From NCBI GenBank assembly GCA_031547595.1, contig JAVBRU010000095.1, positions 1-33,926 on the forward strand: 33,926 bases of DNA, written 5' to 3'. How positions within the stretch are numbered: position 1 is the first letter of the stretch; the number at the start of each line of letters is the position of its first letter. The notes below the pieces were generated by a model that worked only from the letters and a program-made list of their open reading frames with translations, searched no databases and was not told where the DNA came from. Positions 7,812-14,415 of the stretch are shown piece after piece. Source of the stretch: JAVBRU01 sp031547595 (GTDB lineage: Bacteria > Bacillota > Clostridia > Christensenellales > Aristaeellaceae). Position numbers and translations under genes: made by a program.

Positions 7812-8906
7812 TCAGGGGTTCACAATTTTAACAGCGACGCGCCACGGATAGGCGGTATTCATTGCATCTGGCACAAACCCATACACTGTATCCGTTGCAC
7901 AAGGAACATCCACCCAAACGTTTCCATCAAAATACTGCCATTGGTAGGAATATACTACATCCGTTGGGCCTTCCACAGTGGCTGTCAGGCATACCCAATT
8001 CTGCGATTGCTCTACCTGAATATAAACGCGACATGCTGGAGTAACGAACGTTTCGCCGTTGTCTTCCTCAATAGCTTCTTCAGCTGGCACTTCTTCCGAT
8101 GCTCCATCAACAGCTTCCCCACCCTCTAGCAAAACCAGCTCCTCTGCATCAATGGCGGCTTCAGGCTGCTCGTTAAACTCTTCCGCAGGCACCAGGGGGG
8201 CATCGTTTGCAGCATCCGCCTCCATCCCCTCCCAGACCGGTGTTCCTTCGCTGACCGCTTCGGCTTTATTGGGTGCCTCCACCTTGGTCTTGCCAAGCAC
8301 ACATTTTGCCTCTGCGCCGTCAGTGGTCTTAAAGCAAGCATAGAACACGCAATCCACGGAAGCAGGAACATTGCGCAGTTCGGATTCGGGGAAGAGGAAA
8401 AAACCATCGACGGTAATGCAATCAGCGGTAAATGCACAAACCCTGCCGCCCGAGGAGATGACCACATCGTGCGCTTGGCCGTTCTGTGTCCACTGCAAGC
8501 CAAAGTGATCAATGGTCAGTCCCGCGTGGTCTGCCGCATAAAAGGAAACGGAAGCGGTGTACTTTACTTGAATGCCTTCGGCTTCGGCTCTGGCTCTCTT
8601 TTCTACAGATTCTTTGAGGATACGGCCCGTAAGAGCGAAGGCGGGCAACTCCGCTGACACAGAATCCTCACTTCCAATGGCATTTGCAGTTTCAGCATCG
8701 TCTTCAATTTCATGCAGAATCTCGTCCGCTGGCGCTTCCGTAATAACTTGGTCAAGAACACTTTCTCCAGGGGCAACCGTATCTTGACTTTCAATCATTA
8801 CAGCATCTTCCACATCTTCCGCTTCCCCTGATGCTTGAATGGGCAAAAAGCCGATGCTGGTCATGAGTAAGCAAAAAGCCAGAAACAAGGACATCCTTTT
8901 TTTCAT
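7812..8906 (-). CDS. Acidic secreted protein with C-terminal Ig-like strand pattern, unknown function
   Basis: 364 residues. The ATG is preceded by TTAGGAG ten bases upstream. A signal peptide (MKKRMSLFLAFCLLMTSIGF, then LPIQAS) is followed by a very acidic low-complexity stretch rich in Glu, Asp and Ala (about 28-90). A compact domain (about 92-215) carries three conserved-looking Cys (CAFTADC, CVFYAC) and ends near KCVLGKTKV. A second acidic linker (about 216-285) leads to a final beta-rich segment, ending YSYQWQYFDGNVWVDVPC and then TAYPWRVAVKIVNP. That last segment resembles the tail Ig-like strands common in clostridial secreted proteins (YQWQ...DG..W). No anchor is visible. It has its own promoter and terminator. 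I do not recognise a named family. Confidence 0.75.
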   Translation of the reverse strand: MKKRMSLFLAFCLLMTSIGFLPIQASGEAEDVEDAVMIESQDTVAPGESVLDQVITEAPADEILHEIEDDAETANAIGSEDSVSAELPAFALTGRILKESVEKRARAEAEGIQVKYTASVSFYAADHAGLTIDHFGLQWTQNGQAHDVVISSGGRVCAFTADCITVDGFFLFPESELRNVPASVDCVFYACFKTTDGAEAKCVLGKTKVEAPNKAEAVSEGTPVWEGMEADAANDAPLVPAEEFNEQPEAAIDAEELVLLEGGEAVDGASEEVPAEEAIEEDNGETFVTPACRVYIQVEQSQNWVCLTATVEGPTDVVYSYQWQYFDGNVWVDVPCATDTVYGFVPDAMNTAYPWRVAVKIVNP

Positions 8907-8958
8907 AGAAAAATAACTCCTAATCCGTCTCAGTCACAAATAGAATGGCAACTTTTTT

Positions 8959-8987
8959 ATTATACCATATTCCAACCTGATTTTCAA
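8959..8987 (-). promoter_or_regulatory. Sigma-A-type promoter of the acidic secreted protein gene
   Basis: Minus strand: TTGAAA (8987-8982), exactly 17 bp, then TATAAT (8964-8959). This is a near-consensus promoter 50 bp upstream of the ATG. Confidence 0.75.
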
Positions 8988-9002
8988 CCGTATGCAAAAA
9001 TA

Positions 9003-9042
9003 AATTACACATGAAGTTACGGTTTTTGATTCATGTGTAATT
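9003..9042. repeat. Perfect 13-bp inverted repeat
   Basis: AATTACACATGAA (9003-9015) and TTCATGTGTAATT (9030-9042) with a 14-base spacer. It has no T-run on either side, so it is not a classical terminator. It lies just upstream of the minus-strand promoter and before the IS3 remnant. It could be an operator or an insertion-element end. Confidence 0.7.
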
Positions 9043-9086
9043 CTGCTTGTAAAACTGGGCACCAATATGGATTGGCTATACTAAAC

Positions 9087-9647
9087 TGTACAAAAAAGAT
9101 GAGCGCATGGTAATAGTAAAAAGAAAAGCGAGGAAGCAAGACCATGGCCGAAAGACGAGAACGAAGGATGTACAGCGAAGAACAGAAAAAGCAGCTGGTG
9201 GAACTGTACAATCATGGGAAACCGCGCAGTGAGATCCTCAAGGAATATGATCTTACCGGCTCTGCCTTTGACAAGTGGGTAAAGCGAATCAATGCAACAG
9301 GTTCCAGCCGTGAAAAAGGCAATCGTACACCCGAAGAACAAGAATTATTGCGACTGCGGAAAGAAAACCAACAACTGAAAATGGAAAATGAAGTGCTAAA
9401 GCAAGCGGCGCTGATATTCGCACGAAAATAATTGCGATACGAGCAAATGCGCACAAATACTCTATATCAGCGCTTTGCAGATGCCTAGGCATTGCACGAA
9501 GTACCTATTATTATGAATGCCTAAGACGGGAAGATGATCACGAATTAGAAGAAGCCGTTCAAGCAGCCTACGATGAAAATCGTCAAGTGTTTGGTCAACG
9601 AAAGCTAAGACGCGTTCTACGAAAAGCGGGATGGAAAATATGCATCC
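9087..9647 (+). mobile_element. Truncated IS3-family element (IS150-like)
   Basis: It contains an intact orfA and only the first part of orfB. A plausible left end is TGTACAAAAAAGATG at 9087, but the boundary is not proven. The right part, including the DDE catalytic region and right terminal repeat, is missing. Similarity stops near 9640, just before a C8 run (9649-9656), after which unrelated sequence begins. Confidence 0.75.
9144..9431 (+). CDS. IS3-family transposase OrfA (helix-turn-helix plus leucine zipper)
   Basis: 95 residues. GAGGAAG lies ahead of the ATG. The N-terminal HTH_Tnp_1 domain includes YSEEQKKQLVELYNHGKPRS, then EILKEYDLTGSAFDKWVKRI. It is followed by a heptad segment (EEQELLRLRKENQQLKMENE, then VLKQAALIF) that mediates OrfA/OrfAB assembly. 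It is the usual size for the family. The stop (CGA AAA TAA) overlaps the start of the orfB frame, which is the -1 frame there. A single-tRNA slip on AAA would make the fusion. Confidence 0.85.
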   Translation: MAERRERRMYSEEQKKQLVELYNHGKPRSEILKEYDLTGSAFDKWVKRINATGSSREKGNRTPEEQELLRLRKENQQLKMENEVLKQAALIFARK

Positions 9648-9673
9648 TCCCCCCCCTGAATTGTATTGATTGA
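9422..9673 (+). pseudogene. IS3-family transposase OrfB, truncated N-terminal fragment
   Basis: The frame continuing after the OrfA stop encodes TKIIAIRANAHKYSISALCR, CLGIARSTYYYECLRR and ENRQVFGQRKLRRVLRKAGW. This is the N-terminal HTH_21 region of IS3 OrfB (SISALCRCLGIARSTYYY; later the G-rr-i/l motif). A normal OrfB has about 270-280 residues. Here only about 75 remain before unrelated codons and a TGA at 9671-9673. The retroviral-integrase-like catalytic domain is absent, so the element cannot move by itself. Confidence 0.8.
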
Positions 9674-9708
9674 AAAGCCAATGCTTGTCCACCGGGTGAG
9701 CCTTGTGC

Positions 9709-9921
9709 TCACTCATAATCCCACCCTTCTTCAATGATTCCGTAGCGCTCTTTGTTGATTTGCCGCAACCGCGCGGCAGTTTCGGGGTTCTTCAGAATTC
9801 GCTGCTCAATTTGATGGACTTTCTGCCACCGTGCCTTCATTTCTTCTGGAGAGCAATGGCAGTAATCATCCCGTAGTTGCACATCTGCGCTGCCAATTTT
9901 CCTTGCAATCACAACCGCCAA
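9709..9921 (-). CDS. Small conserved-looking protein of unknown function
   Basis: 70 residues, starting with TTG at 9921-9919 behind a purine-rich GAGAAGGGAAGTG. The sequence has a hydrophobic N-terminus (MAVVIARKIGSADVQLRDDY), a CHC motif (DDYCHCSPEEMKARW) and an amphipathic helical rest (VHQIEQRILKNPETAARLRQ), ending with acidic EEGWDYE. The regular helix and charged ends suggest a real protein, not a shadow. It lies between the IS3 break and the recombinase, so it may be cargo of a mobile element. No known domain is recognised. Confidence 0.45.
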   Translation of the reverse strand: MAVVIARKIGSADVQLRDDYCHCSPEEMKARWQKVHQIEQRILKNPETAARLRQINKERYGIIEEGWDYE

Positions 9922-9996
9922 ACCCTATCACTTCCCTTCTCTCCATTTTATGCGCGGCACGGGTTGTCCCTTGACTATTTACGCCGCACACATAGC

Positions 9997-10221
9997 ATGA
10001 TAGAATGCCAGCTGTTGTGCACTGCTGCGAAAGGCATCCACGTCAAGGCTGAACTGGAAACGGGCGTATGCGTTCATTACAGCTTGGTATGTGTGTCAGA
10101 CAGTGAAACATGCGCTATCTGTGCAAAACGCACAAAGTATGGTGTATTATCCGATTGCACCTATGCGACGATCCCGCCTTTTCATAATGCATGTCGTTGC
10201 GAAATGCTCTTTGAAAAATAA
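9997..10221 (+). CDS. Cys-rich small protein with a phage head-morphogenesis-like C-terminal motif
   Basis: About 74 residues from the ATG at 9997 (start uncertain, no good ribosome site; a TTG at 10015 is also possible). The C-terminal half, CVSDSETCAICAKRTKYGVL then TIPPFHNACRCEMLFE, has the D-x-x-T-C-x-x-C ... PPFH-x-x-C-R-C arrangement seen at the end of phage Mu F-type minor head proteins and related toxin-like domains. Family members are several times longer, so this is either a fragment or a free-standing version of that zinc-binding-like module. TTTACG-17-TAGAAT (9979-10006) resembles a promoter but overlaps the ATG. Confidence 0.4.
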   Translation: MIECQLLCTAAKGIHVKAELETGVCVHYSLVCVSDSETCAICAKRTKYGVLSDCTYATIPPFHNACRCEMLFEK

Positions 10222-10329
10222 GCAAGTGCATACCAGTGCAAAACGACTGTTTGGGATCCTTCTAAATACTCAAAGTGAACTGTAGGTACAGCACAGCATA
10301 GCGCCTGCCTGTTAGAAATAGAATGTATT

Positions 10330-10493
10330 TAGGGTGTGTTTCAAAAGTCAGGGGCGTGCAGCTTCGAGGGGATAAAGCGCCAGTTTAAGGTGGTAAACCG
10401 CCGGAATAGCAGCGCTATTTCAAGGTTTGACAACGCAGAATTGGTGCTTTTACACCCCGAAGATGCATGTTAAGAGTTTTGAAACACGCCCTA
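10330..10493. mobile_element. 160-bp fold-back MITE with TA target duplication
   Basis: Terminal inverted repeats GGGTGTGTTTCAAAA (10332-10346) and TTTTGAAACACGCCC (10477-10491) match at 14 of 15 positions and are flanked on both sides by TA. Inner arms also pair: a left arm from about 10357 (TGCAGCTTCGAGGGG) faces a right arm ending about 10468 (CACCCCGAAGATGCA). The whole element therefore folds as a long imperfect hairpin. A small hairpin AATAGC-AGC-GCTATT sits at the centre. It has no coding capacity. The TA duplication suits IS630/Tc1 or IS5-related transposases acting in trans. Confidence 0.8.
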
Positions 10494-10524
10494 GCACAAG
10501 TCCAGCAATGAGGTGATCTATACT

Positions 10525-12087
10525 TTGATCTATGTCGGTTATTTGCGTAAGTCTCGAGCAGACATGGATGCAGAAGCCCATGGCGAGGGCGAAACTCTTG
10601 CACGTCATAAAGCCACCTTGTCCGCGTTGGCTGCCCGCTTCGGACATGTTGTCGCGCACTGGTATCCAGAAGTCACTTCCGGCGAGACCATATCTGCGCG
10701 CCCGGAAATGCAGCGGCTGCTTTCAGCCGTCAGCAGCGGGGGTATTGCGGGCGTGTATGTTATGGAAGTCGAACGTCTGGCCCGTGGCGATACCATGGAT
10801 CAGGGATTGGTAGCGCGCACTTTTATGCTCTCGCATACAAAGATCATTACCCCGCTCAAAGTATATGACCCCACAAACGAGTTCGACGAGGAATACTTTG
10901 AATTCTCGCTCTTTATGTCTCGCCGGGAATATAAAACCATCAACCGCCGCATCCAGGCTGGCCGCATGCACTCCCTGCGCGAAGGGAAATACATCGGCTC
11001 CCGCCCGGCCTATGGCTATGAAAAAGTGAAAATCCCCAATGACAAGGGCTACACCCTGGCCGTCATTCCAGACGAAGCCAAGGTTGTAACCCAGATTTTC
11101 AACTGGTACCTGTATGGTGATCATGGGCAGGATATGGGGCTAACGCGCATTGCCAACCGTCTGATCGATATGCGCGTGCCCTATGGCCAGCAAGGCGGCA
11201 CATGGAAGCCCTGTCGTATTTATCGCATTCTCACCAATGAAGTGTATATTGGTATGATACGCTGGGGCCGGGTCAAATCGGTCAAAAAGCTCGCCGGTCT
11301 GGAAGTGGAAAAGAACCGTACCATGACAGCAGACTATGATTTATTTCCCGGCCTTCATCCGGCCATCATTGATAACGAAACCTTTGAAGCCGTGCAAAAG
11401 AAGCTGCCCTGCTCCTATACCCCGTTACAGGTGGGTAAACAGCTCTCCAACCCCTTGGCCGGGCTGGTGCTCTGTGCGGGCTGTGGACACACCCTGCGCG
11501 GCAAGCCCGCCGCTGGCCGTCAGCCAGCGATGCTCTTTTGTGCTACGCACGGCTGCGGCGTTGTACGTACCGCGCGCCAGGATGTTGAGGAGGCTATCCT
11601 TTCTATCCTGCGCGACTGGTTGATTACCTACGAGGCTACGCCAGACGGCGCGCCTGTTGCCACACCCGAAATAGACGAAAGCTCTGTTATCCTTCAAACC
11701 TCCTTGGAAGCATTGAAGCAAGAGCAGCAAACACTACACTCCCAGGTAGGGCGATTGCATGATTTCCTGGAGCGTGGTATCTACACTCCGACAGTCTTTG
11801 CGGAGCGCATGACGGACCTGAATACAAGGCTGAAAACCATTGATGAAAGTATCGCTCATCTTCGGCAACAGCTCGCAGACCTGAAACCTCAACAACAAGC
11901 CTTGCGGCTGCTGGCACCGCAAATCCGGCATGTACTGGACGTCTATGACGCCACTACCTCAGCGCAAGAAAAAAACGACCTGCTCAAATCGGTCATATCG
12001 AAGATCGATTATAACAAGGCCGTGAAGGGTAACCAGCATATCGACCCGCACCAGTTCCAGATCGTTGTGTGGCCAAAGCTGCTTTAG
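10525..12087 (+). CDS. Large serine recombinase (site-specific integrase/resolvase family)
   Basis: 520 residues from TTG at 10525, chosen because GAGGTG lies nine bases upstream; a GTG at 10513 would overlap that ribosome site. The N-terminal resolvase domain (1-150) has the nucleophile Ser10 in GYLRKSRAD and the later EVERLARGD and SRREYKTINRRIQAGR segments. It is followed by the recombinase DNA-binding domain (about 155-290; GSRPAYGYEKV, RIYRILTNEVYIGMIRWG). A zinc ribbon follows (about 312-345; CAGCGHTLRGK ... FCATHGCG), then a long coiled coil (about 385-465) and a C-terminal tail. This is the layout of phage/ICE integrases and Tn4451 TnpX-type recombinases. All parts look intact. It would excise, integrate or invert DNA at att sites. 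Confidence 0.92.
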   Translation: MIYVGYLRKSRADMDAEAHGEGETLARHKATLSALAARFGHVVAHWYPEVTSGETISARPEMQRLLSAVSSGGIAGVYVMEVERLARGDTMDQGLVARTFMLSHTKIITPLKVYDPTNEFDEEYFEFSLFMSRREYKTINRRIQAGRMHSLREGKYIGSRPAYGYEKVKIPNDKGYTLAVIPDEAKVVTQIFNWYLYGDHGQDMGLTRIANRLIDMRVPYGQQGGTWKPCRIYRILTNEVYIGMIRWGRVKSVKKLAGLEVEKNRTMTADYDLFPGLHPAIIDNETFEAVQKKLPCSYTPLQVGKQLSNPLAGLVLCAGCGHTLRGKPAAGRQPAMLFCATHGCGVVRTARQDVEEAILSILRDWLITYEATPDGAPVATPEIDESSVILQTSLEALKQEQQTLHSQVGRLHDFLERGIYTPTVFAERMTDLNTRLKTIDESIAHLRQQLADLKPQQQALRLLAPQIRHVLDVYDATTSAQEKNDLLKSVISKIDYNKAVKGNQHIDPHQFQIVVWPKLL

Positions 12088-12115
12088 GGGCCATAAACTG
12101 CTAGAATATCTTCTA

Positions 12116-12135
12116 TCGTCGCACGTGTGCGACGA
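12116..12135. other. 20-bp palindrome with central GT, candidate recombinase crossover site
   Basis: TCGTCGCAC (12116-12124), GT (12125-12126), GTGCGACGA (12127-12135): two perfect 9-bp half-sites around a non-palindromic dinucleotide. It lies 28 bases after the stop of the serine recombinase. Large serine integrases cut at a central dinucleotide within a dyad site that commonly lies beside the integrase gene. It lacks a T-tract, so a terminator is less likely. The assignment is inferred. Confidence 0.4.
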
Positions 12136-12163
12136 ATTCTTCAGCCTGCCGCTATTCCCGCCC

Positions 12164-12277
12164 ATGAGCCTGTGCAACGAAGGTACTGTGGCCGCAACAG
12201 GCTGCAACAGCTGTGGGTGCAACAGCTGCCGTACTGGGTGTGTCTCCGGCACCGGCTGTGGCTGCCGCACCACCTGA
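12164..12277 (+). CDS. Short Cys/Gly-rich peptide, unknown function
   Basis: 37 residues from ATG 12164 (MSLCNEGTVAATGCNSCGCN, then SCRTGCVSGTGCGCRTT) with eight Cys and seven Gly. The frame is open further upstream: a GTG at 12125 adds CDEFFSLPLFPP, and the frame continues back to 12065, into the end of the recombinase gene. No ribosome site is convincing for either start. A strong terminator begins 27 bases after the stop, as expected of a real transcript end. Possible explanations are a metal-binding or bacteriocin-like peptide, the tail of a gene cut by integration of the recombinase element, or chance. No family is recognised. Confidence 0.35.
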   Translation: MSLCNEGTVAATGCNSCGCNSCRTGCVSGTGCGCRTT

Positions 12278-12303
12278 TACGCACAACAAAACATAACAAA
12301 AGC

Positions 12304-12329
12304 GGGACGCAGGCGACTGCGTCCCTTTT
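12304..12329 (+). terminator. Rho-independent terminator
   Basis: GGGACGCAG (12304-12312), GCGA loop and CTGCGTCCC (12317-12325) followed by TTTT. A-rich sequence sits before the stem. It ends the recombinase/Cys-rich ORF transcript. Confidence 0.85.
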
Positions 12330-12369
12330 GCATGCAAAAACGGCATGTTATTTGGCCAAAGTGGGGGGC

Positions 12370-12398
12370 TTGAATGTTTGGGTTAGCAGTGATAGAAT
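12370..12398 (+). promoter_or_regulatory. Sigma-A-type promoter of the exporter-like gene
   Basis: TTGAAT (12370-12375), 17 bp, TAGAAT (12393-12398), 48 bp ahead of the ATG at 12447. Confidence 0.65.
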
Positions 12399-12446
12399 AG
12401 GCAAGTTGCTATTATATCATCAGCGGAGCAGGAGAGATTAATCACC

Positions 12447-12989
12447 ATGGAAGCCCAGAAACCGAAGAAGAAATTCCGCCTCGGCATGCGCTCTATCAAA
12501 ACCCTTTGTTCCGCTACGATTATCACGCTGGTGTATTCTTGGATTGGCAGAAACCCTTGCTTTGCGTGCATTGGTGCGGTTTTTGGCATGGGCAATGTGG
12601 TAAAGGCAGGGCTCAAAAACGGCGGCAACCGCTTTGTCGGCTCCATTTTGGGCGGCCTGGTGGTGCTGCCTTTTTATCCGCTTTACCGGCATGAGTTCCT
12701 CGGCATTCCGGGCTGGATTTATCTCACCCTGGGCCTTGCCGTCATTTTGATCCTCGGGCAGCTGCTGGGCGCGGATGGCGGCATTCAGCCGGGCGCTGTG
12801 GTGTTTTATGTGGTGCTGCTCACCGTGCCGGAAAACGCGTTTGTGGCTTATACCATCAACCGTATGATTGACACGGGCATTGGCGTTGCGCTGTCCGTGC
12901 TGATCAACCGCGTATTGCCCTCCCCGCAGGAGGCAGACCCGCACGCCAAAATATTCCGCCTTCCCAAGGGGTTGAGGCTTAGGCATTAA
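12447..12989 (+). CDS. Aromatic acid exporter (ArAE)/FUSC-like integral membrane protein, short form
   Basis: 180 residues, with AGGAGAG ahead of the ATG. A basic cytoplasmic start (MEAQKPKKKFRLGMRSIK) leads into about four to five membrane segments (TLCSATIITLVYSWI, the GRNPCFACIGAVFGM region, GSILGGLVVLPFYPLY, WIYLTLGLAVILILGQLLGA, AVVFYVVLLTV). These are followed by the family hallmark AYTINRMIDTGIGVALSVLI (NR..DT..G..) and a short basic tail. This matches the N-terminal membrane half of ArAE_1/DUF939 proteins, which export aromatic acids or act as FUSC-like channels. The usual cytoplasmic C-terminal domain is missing. The substrate cannot be told. Its end overlaps the convergent acetyltransferase gene by 11 bp. 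Confidence 0.75.
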   Translation: MEAQKPKKKFRLGMRSIKTLCSATIITLVYSWIGRNPCFACIGAVFGMGNVVKAGLKNGGNRFVGSILGGLVVLPFYPLYRHEFLGIPGWIYLTLGLAVILILGQLLGADGGIQPGAVVFYVVLLTVPENAFVAYTINRMIDTGIGVALSVLINRVLPSPQEADPHAKIFRLPKGLRLRH

Positions 12990-13530
12990 CACTCTTTGCA
13001 GCTTCGTATTCTTCCCGCGTAATTCCATACACCACATGCGGCATGGTGATCCCGTAATACGATTTGATCACATGATCGCGCGGCACCATGCCGTTACGCT
13101 GCGCCACACGCTGGGACGCAGCGTTATTTTCGCGTATAATCGAAACCACATAATCGGCCTTGATCACATCAAAAGCGTAGCATTTGCAGGCAATGGCAGC
13201 CTCGGAGGCATAGCCCTTCCCCCAATGCGCGCGCTGAAACAAATAACCCACTTCCAGAAGTTGTTCGCCGTTCACCTCCTGCCAGGACAGCCCGCACTCG
13301 CCCACCATTTCACCAGTATCCTTGAGCACTACCGCCCACAGGCCAAACCCATCCTGACGGTAGCGGTTCAGCTGCTTATTGAGGGATTCCCGCGCTTCTT
13401 CATCGCTGAAGGCGTGCTCGTAGGCATACATGGCGATGGGGTCCTGCAAAATAGCCGTCAGTGGAACCCAATCTGCCTCCGTCAAAGGGCGAAGATACAG
13501 CCGTTCGGTGGTCAAAACAATGCTTTCCAT
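12979..13530 (-). CDS. GNAT-family N-acetyltransferase (RimJ/RimL-like)
   Basis: 183 residues. It begins with the typical IVLTTERLYLRPLTEADWVP and contains the acetyl-CoA pyrophosphate-binding loop in YLFQRAHWGKGYASEAAIAC (G-K-G-Y-A). The later ENNAASQRVAQRNGM segment is diagnostic for this family. The fold is complete (GLWAVVLKDTGEMVGECGLS strands 2-4). Members acetylate ribosomal-protein N-termini or small amines; the substrate here is not predictable. GGGAG lies upstream of the ATG. It is convergent with the exporter-like gene and not in an operon. Confidence 0.88.
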   Translation of the reverse strand: MESIVLTTERLYLRPLTEADWVPLTAILQDPIAMYAYEHAFSDEEARESLNKQLNRYRQDGFGLWAVVLKDTGEMVGECGLSWQEVNGEQLLEVGYLFQRAHWGKGYASEAAIACKCYAFDVIKADYVVSIIRENNAASQRVAQRNGMVPRDHVIKSYYGITMPHVVYGITREEYEAAKSVNA

Positions 13531-13602
13531 ACGCTATCACACTCCCAAGAAAGTCTAGCACAGCTTCCCTTGCCCGTCAACCATTCAAAATTCAACAAAT
13601 AC

Positions 13603-13642
13603 AGTAAAGAAACTTTACTAAAATCAGCATTTGTTGTAAAAT
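13603..13642 (+). promoter_or_regulatory. Promoter with operator-like dyad for the DUF5058/M20 cassette
   Basis: AGTAAAG (13603-13609), AAA, CTTTACT (13613-13619) is a perfect dyad. Its right arm contains the -35 TTTACT (13614-13619), followed after 17 bp by TAAAAT (13637-13642). The next gene starts at 13678 behind TTGGAGGTGGG. The dyad position suggests repression by an unidentified regulator. Confidence 0.55.
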
Positions 13643-13677
13643 ATTTTTATGCAAACACGCATTTGGAGGTGGGACGA

Positions 13678-14403
13678 ATGGGTGAGTTTCAGGTAAACAG
13701 TGGGTTCCTGTACCTGGTGACGGGCATCATCATCGCGTTTGTGCTGATACAGTCCGTTTTCTTTCTGGTGCGTGCTATGCGCCGCGCGAAGGTGCTGGGC
13801 ATATCATCGGGTGTTCTCAAAAAAACCATATCTTCCAGTGCAATCTTTACCTTTGCCCCGGCGGTGGCGATCTTGCTGGGCGTGATCACATTGTCTCAAT
13901 TCCTGGGATTGCCCTGGCCGTGGCTGCGGCTGAGCATCCTGGGCGCTTTGACTTATGAGCTGCCCGCTGCCACCACAACCGCCGCAGCGATGGGCCTTGG
14001 CACAAGCACGCCGATCACTGACCCTGCCGCATTTGGCGCAATTGCCTGGGTGATGACCCTTGGCATCATTCCCGGCATCTTTGTAATCCTGTTTGGGCTG
14101 AAGAAAATCCAAAGCGGCCTTGGCAACCTCAAATCCAAAGACGAAAAATGGTCCGATATATTCCTCAGCGGCATGTTCTTGGGCATGATTTCTGCCTTTA
14201 TTGGGCTGTTGTTCACCGATGTGCGCTCCGGCATTTCCGGGTTTATTCCGCTGGCCGTGGCGCTGTGCTCTGCGTTGATCATGGCGGTTTGCGGGTTTCT
14301 GATTAAGAAGCGCAACGTGAAATGGCTGGAGCAATACGCCCTACCGATCAGCATGCTGGGCGCGATGGCGCTTTCTATCCCGATCACGGCGATGATGAAG
14401 TAA
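13678..14403 (+). CDS. DUF5058-like polytopic membrane protein
   Basis: 241 residues from ATG 13678 behind GGAGGTGGG; the much longer open frame upstream is an artefact antisense to the acetyltransferase gene. About six to seven membrane segments: SGFLYLVTGIIIAFVLIQSV, SSAIFTFAPAVAILLGVITL, LSILGALTYELPAATTTAAA, a long AIAWVMTLGIIPGIFVILFG, FLSGMFLGMISAFIGLLFTD, IPLAVALCSALIMAVCGFLI and ALPISMLGAMALSIPITAMM. The P-W-P-W-L-R-L-S and E-L-P-A-A-T-T-T motifs mid-protein are the kind of conserved polar membrane motifs found in transporters. I associate it with the uncharacterised DUF5058 family. It starts a three- or four-gene plus-strand unit. Confidence 0.75.
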   Translation: MGEFQVNSGFLYLVTGIIIAFVLIQSVFFLVRAMRRAKVLGISSGVLKKTISSSAIFTFAPAVAILLGVITLSQFLGLPWPWLRLSILGALTYELPAATTTAAAMGLGTSTPITDPAAFGAIAWVMTLGIIPGIFVILFGLKKIQSGLGNLKSKDEKWSDIFLSGMFLGMISAFIGLLFTDVRSGISGFIPLAVALCSALIMAVCGFLIKKRNVKWLEQYALPISMLGAMALSIPITAMMK

Positions 14404-14415
14404 GGGGGCTGCACC

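Noticed and set aside
12116..12135. The GT-centred dyad as the terminator of the recombinase gene
   Set aside because: The following bases (AATTCTTCAG) are not a T-tract and a two-base loop is too small for a stable RNA hairpin; a real terminator occurs at 12304-12329.
12127..12441. Plus-strand frame of 104 codons overlapping the Cys-rich ORF in another frame
   Set aside because: It runs straight through the terminator at 12304-12329 and the promoter of the next gene, and has no ribosome site.
13036..13677. Upstream extension of the DUF5058-like gene by 214 codons
   Set aside because: It is antisense to the GNAT gene and crosses the promoter dyad; ATG 13678 has GGAGGTGGG immediately ahead.
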